Source: an uncultured Succinatimonas sp. (GTDB lineage Bacteria > Pseudomonadota > Gammaproteobacteria > Enterobacterales > Succinivibrionaceae). Taken from it: a stretch of DNA of 7,252 bases. Made by a program: the position numbers and the translations under genes. The DNA is taken from positions 1 through 7,252 of the forward strand of contig CALBLB010000266.1 of NCBI GenBank assembly GCA_937896115.1, written 5' to 3'. Numbering within the stretch: position 1 is the first letter of the stretch; every line of letters starts with the position of its first letter. The notes under the pieces were generated by a model. The model was not told where the DNA came from. It did no database searches and saw nothing but the letters and a program-made list of their open reading frames with translations. Shown in pieces: positions 1 to 5,617 of the stretch.

Positions 1-2
1 TT

Positions 3-113
3 GCAGAATGCAAGGAATCGGCAATTTTTGATCTGTTAACGCCGTGGGCTTTGAAAGCAAAAACGCTTGGTGAGTTCCAAATAAAATTAACGGATCTTCT
101 CTATAAAAGCTGA
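3..113 (+). CDS. 3' end of an unrecognised gene (partial)
   Basis: An open frame enters from the left edge and runs 36 codons to a TGA at 111-113; the other two plus frames close within the first 40 bases. The visible tail (starting AECKESAIFDLL and ending KLTDLLYKS) is mostly hydrophilic, helical-looking and ends in a lysine/leucine-rich stretch, as many soluble enzymes do. I do not recognise the family. Because pseG follows 64 bp downstream on the same strand, it could be another pseudaminic acid or surface-glycan gene, but that rests on position only. It could also be a chance open frame. Confidence 0.45.
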   Translation, partial: AECKESAIFDLLTPWALKAKTLGEFQIKLTDLLYKS

Positions 114-142
114 CAGGTTTCTTAGAGATATATCACCGCTTG

Positions 143-164
143 TCAAATTTGAAGTTTTATAAAA
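143..164. repeat. two short perfect palindromes in the pseG leader
   Basis: TCAAATTTGA at 143-152 and TTTTATAAAA at 155-164 are both perfect 10-bp palindromes, two bases apart, just upstream of the pseG start. A TTGTCA at 140-145 resembles a -35 box, but no -10 box sits at a normal distance from it. They may be an operator or promoter element, or simply a result of AT-rich DNA. Confidence 0.3.
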
Positions 165-177
165 CTCTTTTTTAAGT

Positions 178-1179
178 ATGAACTTTTATCAAAAAGAGAA
201 AGCGTCGATTTTAGCAGTTGTACTTAAAGCAGATCACTATATAGGTACAGGGCATCTTATGAGAGTAAAAGCTTTGTTGCCAAAATTGATGCTATGTGGT
301 CTGACTCCGTATCTGATCACTGATTCATTTGACAAAAGACTTACAAACCTCGCTTGTGAATATACTCAAATCATAAAATGCAATATTTCCGACGTGGCAT
401 GTAAAGTAAATGCGCTGCATCCGACGCTCACACTTTTTGACCACTATTTTTTACAAGAAGAAACCGAAAAACAAATAACATCTCCCGTAATAGTGATCGA
501 CGACTTAAAGCGCAGACATGACTGCGATTTACTTACTGACGCCAATTTTTCAAGAAAAAACGATGACTACCTAAATTTGGTACCGAAAAAATGTAAACTT
601 TTAATCGGAACACGTTATTCTCTGATCCGTCCGGAATTTTTAAACATAATAAGAGCAACGCGCAAGAGAAAAAACATACTTATAAATTACGGCGGAGCAG
701 ATCCTGCTCATGCCTGTGTAAAAGTCGTAACCTCAGTCTTGGCATCAGGACTTCAGCAAATCTTCAACTTCATTGTGCTTGCCGGCGCGGCAAACGCTGA
801 TCTTGAAAAACTGCAGACTCTTTGCGCCGTCAATCCTTCCTTCAAGCTTATAAAAAGTACTGCAAAAGTGGGAGAATTGTTTTCAGAATGCGATCTGGCA
901 ATGGGAGCATACGGAGGAATGTTTAAAGAAAGGCTGTGTGCAGGTCTTCCTACAGTCAATACGGCAATTGCAGACAATCAGCAAGGTTGCGTGATGATGT
1001 CTACCAGATTGGGTGTAGGAGAAGATCTTTTATTGAAAGATCTCGAAGATCCGTCAAAAGTAAAAAAATCCTTACTAAATCTTTATAAAAACCGTGAATT
1101 ATATGCTCATAACGGGAAGAAAATGATAAGCGGCGAAGGTATTAACTTGGTAACTGCCGCTATATTAGATTTGCTTTAA
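178..1179 (+). CDS. pseG: PseG-like UDP-sugar hydrolase (pseudaminic acid biosynthesis)
   Basis: Predicted UDP-2,4-diacetamido-2,4,6-trideoxy-beta-L-altropyranose hydrolase. This cytosolic GT-B-fold enzyme removes UDP before PseI condenses the sugar with phosphoenolpyruvate, on the route to pseudaminic acid for flagellin or surface glycans. The 333 residues show the family's N-terminal loop IGTGHLMR (22-29), whose His26 matches the proposed catalytic His of Campylobacter PseG. They also show VIDDL (106-110), CDLLTDANFS (116-125), the second-domain start ILINYGGADP (167-176), ERLCAGLP (251-258) and ADNQQ (265-269) in the nucleotide-binding region. The segment GAYGGMFKE replaces the more usual serine-rich loop, so substrate preference is less certain than fold. 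An in-frame stop at 160-162 limits upstream extension, and no clear Shine-Dalgarno precedes the ATG. The gene is visibly more AT-rich than eda or kdgK, as is common for glycan genes. No other pse gene is identifiable here. Confidence 0.82.
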   Translation: MNFYQKEKASILAVVLKADHYIGTGHLMRVKALLPKLMLCGLTPYLITDSFDKRLTNLACEYTQIIKCNISDVACKVNALHPTLTLFDHYFLQEETEKQITSPVIVIDDLKRRHDCDLLTDANFSRKNDDYLNLVPKKCKLLIGTRYSLIRPEFLNIIRATRKRKNILINYGGADPAHACVKVVTSVLASGLQQIFNFIVLAGAANADLEKLQTLCAVNPSFKLIKSTAKVGELFSECDLAMGAYGGMFKERLCAGLPTVNTAIADNQQGCVMMSTRLGVGEDLLLKDLEDPSKVKKSLLNLYKNRELYAHNGKKMISGEGINLVTAAILDLL

Positions 1180-1868
1180 AGTTCCTCATCACCGTCAAGA
1201 TGCAAAGGCAGTTGCCATACGATTTCATCCTTACCGTTAGCCTTTAAATAAACATTGGCTTTGGAAAAGTGGTGACATCCGAAAAAACCGCGAAATGCTG
1301 AAAGCGGACTGGGATGAGGTGCCTTGAGAATAAGATGCTTTGCAGGATCAACATTGCGACATTTATCAGCTGCAGCTTTACCCCAAAGCAAAAACACCAC
1401 ATGTTCGCATTGAGAGTTGATTTGAGCTATCACGGCATCGGTAAATTGCTCCCATCCTTGTTTGGCATGAGAAAAAGCCTGTCCTCTTGTTACAGTCAAC
1501 ACTGCATTCAAAAGTAACACTCCCTGTTTTGCCCAGGGAATAAGGCAACCGTGATCAGGGATCTCAAAGCCGGAGATGTCAGTTGACAATTCCTTATATA
1601 TATTGAGTAAAGAAGGCGGAATTTGCACATGCGGAGGTACGGAAAAAGAAAGTCCCATCGCCTGTCCCGGTTCATGATAAGGATCTTGACCTATGATCAC
1701 TACCTTAAGATCTTGCAAGGCTGTATAACGAAAGGCATTGAATATATCCTGTTCGGGAGGATAAACTTCAACCCCTTTTACACGTAATTCATGCTGAAAA
1801 TTGCACGCATGTTTAAAAAAATCCGTATTTTTAAGAGGACCAATCACATCACTCCAATTTTTTAGCAT
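1176..1868 (-). CDS. ung: uracil-DNA glycosylase, family 1
   Basis: Excises uracil from DNA after cytosine deamination or dUMP incorporation, the first step of base-excision repair in the cytoplasm. The protein is 230 residues, the normal size (E. coli Ung 229). All family 1 motifs are present: the water-activating loop GQDPYH at 60-65 with Asp62, the uracil-binding Asn121 within LLLNAVLTV (118-126), FLLWGKAA (159-166), and the DNA-intercalating loop HPSPLS at 185-190 with His185, followed by GFFGCHHFSKAN (194-205). The start is supported by AGGA at 1875-1878 (minus strand), six bases before the ATG. The stop codon overlaps the pseG stop. On the same strand upstream lies eda, separated by a terminator-like hairpin, so ung is expressed either by readthrough or from a promoter in the 1917-1950 region. 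Confidence 0.97.
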   Translation of the reverse strand: MLKNWSDVIGPLKNTDFFKHACNFQHELRVKGVEVYPPEQDIFNAFRYTALQDLKVVIIGQDPYHEPGQAMGLSFSVPPHVQIPPSLLNIYKELSTDISGFEIPDHGCLIPWAKQGVLLLNAVLTVTRGQAFSHAKQGWEQFTDAVIAQINSQCEHVVFLLWGKAAADKCRNVDPAKHLILKAPHPSPLSAFRGFFGCHHFSKANVYLKANGKDEIVWQLPLHLDGDEEL

Positions 1869-1890
1869 AAAAATTCCTAGCGAAACAATT

Positions 1891-1915
1891 TAAAAGGGGG
1901 AGCAATGCTCCCCCC
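1891..1915 (-). terminator. intrinsic terminator after eda, in the ung leader
   Basis: On the minus strand GGGGGAGC pairs with GCTCCCCC around a three-base loop (arms 1907-1914 and 1896-1903), followed immediately by TTTTA. This is a compact GC-rich rho-independent terminator placed 33 bp after the eda stop. It lies only 27 bp before the ung ATG, so it may also act as an attenuator or a leader hairpin for ung. Read on the plus strand it has no T-run after the stem. Confidence 0.85.
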
Positions 1916-1916
1916 A

Positions 1917-1928
1917 TATTTTAAAATA
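1917..1928. repeat. perfect 12-bp AT palindrome TATTTTAAAATA
   Basis: A perfect palindrome between the eda stop codon and the terminator hairpin. On the minus strand it contains TAAAAT, a plausible -10 box, with TTGTTA 15 bases upstream as a poor -35. A promoter here would start the ung transcript at or just before the GC hairpin. Support is weak and the sequence could be incidental. Confidence 0.25.
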
Positions 1929-1947
1929 CTTAATGAGTTAACAAAGA

Positions 1948-2580
1948 TTAACCCAAGCTCTTTACCATAGAGACGATCTTCTTGCAGGTCTCGGTAACAG
2001 CCTTCCAATCTTTGGCTTTAACTGCTGATGAAGGAGGAACGAAGCTACCGCCGCAAGCTGCAACATTTTTAAGGCTCAGGAATTCAAGCAGGTTATCGAG
2101 GTTCACTCCGCCGGTAGGTACAAACTTCATCATGGCATAAGGACCGGCTAAAGCTTTCAAAGTCTTAACCCCGCCGTAAGCTCCGGCCGGGAAGAATTTC
2201 ACCGTATTAAGACCAAAATCCAAAGCCTGCTCTAAATCAGAAGGAGTAACGGTACCCGGGCAAACCGGCATATCATGTTTAATGCACCAATCTACCACTT
2301 TAGGGTTAAAACCCGGAGTGATCACAAACTTACCGCCGCGATCACGAGTTTCCATGGCATGATCGATGTCGTGAACGGTACCTGAACCTACGATGATCTC
2401 GGGAACTTCTTTGGCCATGCGCTCAATAACTTCACCGCCTACTGCAGTTCTGAAGGTAACCTCGGCCACAGGGATCCCGCCTTCCACCAAAGCGTGAGCA
2501 AGAGGAACAGCATCATTAGGATCATCCAAAGTAACCAGTGGAACAATACGGATTTGGGCAATCTTATCTAAAACTGACAT
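1948..2580 (-). CDS. eda: KDPG aldolase (2-dehydro-3-deoxy-phosphogluconate aldolase)
   Basis: Class I aldolase cleaving 2-keto-3-deoxy-6-phosphogluconate to pyruvate and D-glyceraldehyde 3-phosphate, the last step of the Entner-Doudoroff and hexuronate routes. The 210-residue TIM barrel is of normal length. Key residues align with E. coli Eda: Glu40 in AEVTFRT (E. coli Glu45), Arg44, Thr68 in GSGTV, and the Schiff-base Lys128 in VKFFPAGAYGG (E. coli Lys133). The phosphate-binding segments FVPTGGV (153-159) and ACGGSFV (175-181) follow. AGGAG at 2587-2591 (minus strand) is six bases before the ATG. It is the second gene of a kdgK-eda operon, starting 16 bp after the kdgK stop. Unlike kdgK it is intact. 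The gene is GC-richer than pseG, suggesting it is native and well expressed. Confidence 0.95.
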   Translation of the reverse strand: MSVLDKIAQIRIVPLVTLDDPNDAVPLAHALVEGGIPVAEVTFRTAVGGEVIERMAKEVPEIIVGSGTVHDIDHAMETRDRGGKFVITPGFNPKVVDWCIKHDMPVCPGTVTPSDLEQALDFGLNTVKFFPAGAYGGVKTLKALAGPYAMMKFVPTGGVNLDNLLEFLSLKNVAACGGSFVPPSSAVKAKDWKAVTETCKKIVSMVKSLG

Positions 2581-2596
2581 TTCCTTCTCCTAAAAA

Positions 2597-3536
2597 TTAA
2601 AGAACAACGCGCTTGTGAGAATCCATGAAAGCTTTAAGCTGCTCAGGAGTAGGCAAACCTTCATTATCGCCTACGAAAGTGCACTGAATTGCACCGATGG
2701 CACAACCACGTTCAACAGCCTTGTCGATGGACAAACCTTCCATAAGACCGGTCAGAGTACCGGCAGCAAAGCCGTCACCGGCACCGACAGTATCGACAAC
2801 CTTATCGATAATAAAGCCAGGAACCATGGTCTCAGTCTTTCCGTCGGAAATCAAAGCACCCTTAGGACCGCATTTGGTAACCACGGTCTTGGCACCCAAT
2901 CCCAGATAGAACTTGTTGATCTCATGGGCATCGGTAGTTCCGCAAAGGATCTTACCTTCGCCGTCACCAGGGAGAACCAAATCAGCCTTGGAAGCCAAGT
3001 CATTGATATATGACACCATGACTTCCTGAGAAGGCCACAGCTGAGGGCGCAAATTTGGATCAAAGGATACAAACAAGCCGGCCTCACGAGCTTTCTTCAG
3101 CATAAGTTTAACTGCAGCACGGGTTGAATCTGACAAAGCCGGTAAAATACCAGTCAGGTGGATATTGGAGAACTTGGTAAAATCGATCTTCTCAACATCT
3201 TCTTCTGAAAGGGTTGAAGCGGCAGATCCGGCTCTGAAATAGAAAATTTCAGGATCACCTTTGGAAACTTTACTCTTTAACATAAAGCCGGTACGACGCT
3301 CTTTAGTATAGATCACCAATGAATTGTCGATGCCGTTTTCGTTTAGGGTACGGGAGATCATCGCCCAATTTGGTAAGGTAGGCTGTGTTGTGACCTAAGC
3401 GAGCAGATCCCGTGGCAACATTGAATTCAGCACCGGCAACGGCAAGGCTGTAGCCCTTGACACTATCCAAAGACCCTTCGCTCTGAGCAATAAGCAAGCC
3501 CATAGGCTCGCCTGCTAACAACAATCCTTTACCCAT
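2597..3536 (-). pseudogene. kdgK: 2-keto-3-deoxygluconate kinase (PfkB family), broken by a frameshift
   Basis: The intact form would phosphorylate KDG with ATP to KDPG, the substrate of the Eda encoded next door. The N-terminal 60 residues (3536 down to 3357) carry the start and the PfkB signature AGAEFNVATG...LG (34-48), ending KLGDD. That frame then reads 17 unrelated residues to a stop ending at 3303. The remainder continues in another frame from ATG 3361 for 254 residues: MISRTLNENGID, ERRTGF (21-26), DPNLRP (101-106), the catalytic signature DTVGAGDGFAAGTL (190-203, Asp196 the base) and GDNEGLPT (231-238). Relatives have four residues like PFGK between GDD and the next helix, and these are missing here. 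Together the parts would be about 318 residues, the normal kinase length. AGGAG at 3546-3550 supports the start, nine bases before the ATG. Neither fragment alone has both sugar- and ATP-binding parts. A sequencing or assembly error is possible but a single-base error does not explain the missing residues. Confidence 0.88.
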
Positions 3537-3849
3537 GATGGTTATCTCCTAGTTACAGATACAAAGGCCACAACGGCCACTATTTAATATATTCTCTGTA
3601 TTTTAAGACATTTTGATGCTTTGTGCCTGATGACGGGGATCACACTCTTACAAAAAGAGATCTGATCTTTTTGATCTGAATTAAGCTTTTCTTTAATATT
3701 TATGCAAATTGTGCAACAATGGCACAAATAACACGCTTACATACAAAAAAGGATCGTAACATCGCTTTTATAAAGATGTTCTCATCACAATTAAGCATCT
3801 AATCTAAAAGCAACTTATTTAAAGATCCTACTGTTTTTAAGGTGCATGC
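3537..3849. promoter_or_regulatory. divergent control region between kdgK-eda and the GntR regulator
   Basis: This 313-bp gap has no open frame worth calling. It holds a FadR-type operator candidate at 3708-3720, two TTTGTGCC half-sites in opposite orientation (3620-3627 plus, 3721-3728 minus), a clustered set of GATC sites (3638, 3659, 3664, 3673), an inverted repeat AAAAAGA/TCTTTTT (3652-3658, 3666-3672), another inverted repeat AACATC/GATGTT (3758-3763, 3775-3780) and a direct repeat GGCCAC (3566-3571, 3575-3580) near the kdgK start. I could not place -35/-10 pairs with confidence on either strand. The layout suggests that the regulator controls both itself and the operon. Confidence 0.6.
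3708..3720. promoter_or_regulatory. candidate operator for the GntR/FadR-type regulator
   Basis: ATTGT-GCA-ACAAT is an inverted repeat with 5-bp arms around a 3-bp centre. Its inner part TTGTGCAACAA (3709-3719) matches the TNGTNNNACNA pattern reported for the FadR subfamily of GntR regulators. It sits in the gap between that regulator's own gene and the kdgK-eda operon, about 130 bp from the regulator ATG and 170 bp from the kdgK ATG. The motif is short, so the call rests on its match to the family consensus plus position. Confidence 0.5.
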
Positions 3850-4563
3850 ATGAACGAGTTTTATCTTTCCACGGAATTTGCGGTCGAAAACACAAAAGAG
3901 CCCATTAATCAGCAGATCTATAAGTTCCTGAAGAAGGCCATCATCGAATGCCGTCTGCAACCTGGGGATCCGCTGTCAGAAAACGAAGTTTCATCAAAAT
4001 TCAAATTCCGTATTTCAAGACAACCTGTACGAGAAGCACTCATCAAACTGGCAGAAAACGACTTTGTTGTCATTGAACCTAAAAAGACTACCAAAGTAGC
4101 CAAGATTTCCAAAAAAGACATTCTGCAGGGAGCCGAAATGCGTATGGCAATTGAAGGCTATTGCATCAGAAAATCCTGCGGTCATATCGATGAGGAAACA
4201 CTTGAGTTCTTACGTCAAAATATCGAAAAACAAAAACAGGCGGCCGATCAATACGACGTACATGAACACTTCAGACTCGATGACGAATTTCACTGTACGC
4301 TTATCCATGCCTCGGGACTTGATCGGGCCTGGAATATGGTTGAAGGATTAAAGGCTTCCATGGATCGTGTTCGTTACCTTTCATTGGAAAACGAACTGAC
4401 CCCGATGATCATTACCTCAAATGCCCACCAGAAGATACTTGAGGCTCTGAAAGCCAATGACGCCGAAGCTGCACATACGGCTCTTTATGATCATATAGGT
4501 GCCACCAGAGATCAGCTTGAAAGCGTTATTCACAAATGCAAGAGTGAATGGTTCCGTGACTAG
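3850..4563 (+). CDS. GntR family regulator, FadR subfamily with FCD domain
   Basis: Predicted DNA-binding repressor or activator of the divergent kdgK-eda operon. Its 237 residues comprise an N-terminal winged helix (about 18-88) and a helical FCD ligand domain (about 93-222). The recognition helix is ISRQPVREALIKL (55-67), followed by the wing ending TTKVAKIS. FCD metal-ligand positions are visible: Asp144 and His148 in LDDEFH, His193 in NAHQKILEAL and His215 in YDHIGATR. This type usually binds a small carboxylate with a metal, so KDG, KDPG or a hexuronate are reasonable but unproven effectors. One oddity is that the turn before the recognition helix (SSKFKFRISRQ) is two residues longer than the usual form of this motif. 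The start is supported by AAGGTG at 3839-3844, five bases before the ATG. No gene symbol is given because specificity cannot be read from sequence. Confidence 0.9.
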   Translation: MNEFYLSTEFAVENTKEPINQQIYKFLKKAIIECRLQPGDPLSENEVSSKFKFRISRQPVREALIKLAENDFVVIEPKKTTKVAKISKKDILQGAEMRMAIEGYCIRKSCGHIDEETLEFLRQNIEKQKQAADQYDVHEHFRLDDEFHCTLIHASGLDRAWNMVEGLKASMDRVRYLSLENELTPMIITSNAHQKILEALKANDAEAAHTALYDHIGATRDQLESVIHKCKSEWFRD

Positions 4564-4594
4564 TGCTAAGTGAACCCAAAGTAACAAAGCACTA
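4561..4594 (+). repeat. inverted repeat overlapping the GntR gene stop codon
   Basis: TAGTGCT (4561-4567, beginning with the TAG stop) pairs with AGCACTA (4588-4594) around a 20-base loop. There is no T-run after it, so it is not a classical intrinsic terminator. It could be a weak 3'-end structure or a protein site, and chance is not excluded. Confidence 0.35.
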
Positions 4595-4673
4595 CCATAG
4601 CGGATAAATTTAATTGTGACCTTTATTTGGTAAGACGGTAAACCAACCGTTAAATGTACTCAGGAGTTTTTTT

Positions 4674-5435
4674 ATGAACATGCGCGAGTCCACGAATCCT
4701 GCGATACGTGTTATCAACAGTCAGGCAGGATCTTTTAACTTCGGCGGAGAAGGAGTAGATGCCAATGCCGCTACCGTTTCTGGCACCGCCACCAAATCTT
4801 TGCTGTTAGTCGCACTGACGCTGATCTCAGGCTGGTTTGCCATGGCCTACAGCATAAACTCCGTAGTCAATACCGGCACACCTGCTTCAGGTCTCATGTA
4901 TGCATCTTTAATTGCAGGAGTGATCGTAGCTTTCATCACGATTTTTAAACCGCATACTGCACCTGTAACCGCCCCCATTTATGCTTTGTGCGAAGGTGCT
5001 GCTTTGGGTTCTCTTTCCGGCATGTTTGAATTTAAATATCCCGGGATTGTATCTACTGCAGTCATGTCAACTTTTGTCGTAGTAATGGTGATGCTGGCTC
5101 TTTGGAAATTCCGCATTATAGTTCCCACTCAACGTTTCCGTGCCGTAGTTACCAGTGCTACCTTAGGCGTATGCGTACTTTATTTTGTCAATATGCTTTT
5201 TAATCTGTTCGGAACTGCCCTGTTCCCTACTTCAGGAGTTTTGTCCGTGGGCATATCTCTGATAGTTTGCACTATAGCCGCCATGAATTTGGTTTTGGAT
5301 TTTGACCAAATTGAACAAAGCGTAAATATGGGTCTGCCGAAATATTTTGAATACTTTAATGCTTTTTCCGTTTTGGTTACCATTTGCTGGCTTTACATCG
5401 AGATCCTGCGTCTTCTTGCCAACCGCAATGAATGA
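4674..5435 (+). CDS. Bax inhibitor-1/YccA family membrane protein
   Basis: Integral inner-membrane protein of the Bax inhibitor-1 (TMBIM) superfamily. Some bacterial members act as pH-sensitive calcium leak channels and others, such as YccA, interact with FtsH, but the role of this one is unknown. The protein is 253 residues with a soluble N-terminus of about 40 residues and seven likely transmembrane segments near 42-62, 73-91, 98-117, 127-147, 158-178, 188-207 and 228-248. Family marks are PIYALCEGAALGS (101-113), YPGIV (122-126), the acidic pair in VLDFDQIE (207-214) and LPKYFEYFNAFSVLVTICW (221-239). AGGAG at 4662-4666 is seven bases before the first ATG; a second ATG two codons later is less well spaced. 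The gene stands alone, with no partner on its strand before its terminator, so context does not assign a role. Confidence 0.92.
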   Translation: MNMRESTNPAIRVINSQAGSFNFGGEGVDANAATVSGTATKSLLLVALTLISGWFAMAYSINSVVNTGTPASGLMYASLIAGVIVAFITIFKPHTAPVTAPIYALCEGAALGSLSGMFEFKYPGIVSTAVMSTFVVVMVMLALWKFRIIVPTQRFRAVVTSATLGVCVLYFVNMLFNLFGTALFPTSGVLSVGISLIVCTIAAMNLVLDFDQIEQSVNMGLPKYFEYFNAFSVLVTICWLYIEILRLLANRNE

Positions 5436-5457
5436 CAAAGTTTACTGATGTGAAATG

Positions 5458-5486
5458 AAGGACTGCTTTTTAGCGGTCCTTTTTTC
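5458..5486 (+). terminator. intrinsic terminator after the Bax inhibitor-like gene
   Basis: AAGGACTGC (5458-5466) pairs with GCGGTCCTT (5473-5481) around the loop TTTTTA, nine pairs with one T-G wobble, followed by a run of T to 5485. It lies 22 bp after the TGA. This is a standard strong rho-independent terminator and separates the gene from pheA. Confidence 0.93.
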
Positions 5487-5601
5487 AACCTGAGCCAATC
5501 CCCTTTCAAAACGCGTGTAAGTATTTCCTATCGCCGAAACTAGATCTTTTGTTGATTTACCCTGCTTGATTGATAAATGCAGGCATAGCGTCTTTTCTTT
5601 C

Positions 5602-5610
5602 TGTTAAAAT
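5602..5610 (+). promoter_or_regulatory. candidate extended -10 promoter of pheA
   Basis: TGT-TAAAAT has the extended -10 layout (TGn then a hexamer matching TATAAT at five of six positions), with no good -35 box 16-18 bases upstream. Transcription would start about seven bases later, at or next to the pheA ATG at 5618, giving a leaderless or nearly leaderless mRNA. This fits the absence of a Shine-Dalgarno before that ATG. Confidence 0.4.
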
Positions 5611-5617
5611 TCTTCTC

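Noticed and set aside
2434..2454. Loss of a catalytic glutamate in Eda (RTA where E. coli has RTE)
   Set aside because: The catalytic glutamate of E. coli Eda is the one in LEVTLRT, which is conserved here as Glu40; the residue after RT is not the catalytic one.
2615..3013. 132-codon open frame antisense to kdgK
   Set aside because: It lies fully within a well-recognised kinase gene on the other strand, has no recognisable protein features and is explained by the codon pattern of that gene.
3297..3361. Functional split kinase made from two overlapping frames
   Set aside because: ATG 3361 has no ribosome-binding site, and the conserved GDDPFG loop is interrupted; relatives have one continuous chain, so a broken gene is simpler.
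3629..3644. Possible CRP site ending in TCACA upstream of kdgK
   Set aside because: The left half GATGA matches TGTGA at only three of five positions, so it is too weak to call.
5570..5617. TTG start adding 16 residues to the N-terminus of PheA
   Set aside because: The extension has no Shine-Dalgarno and does not resemble PheA family N-termini, while ATG 5618 gives exactly the usual domain start and length.
5487..5617. pheL-like leader peptide or attenuator before pheA
   Set aside because: The only short ATG frame (5577) stops after three codons, and there is no phenylalanine run followed by alternative hairpins.
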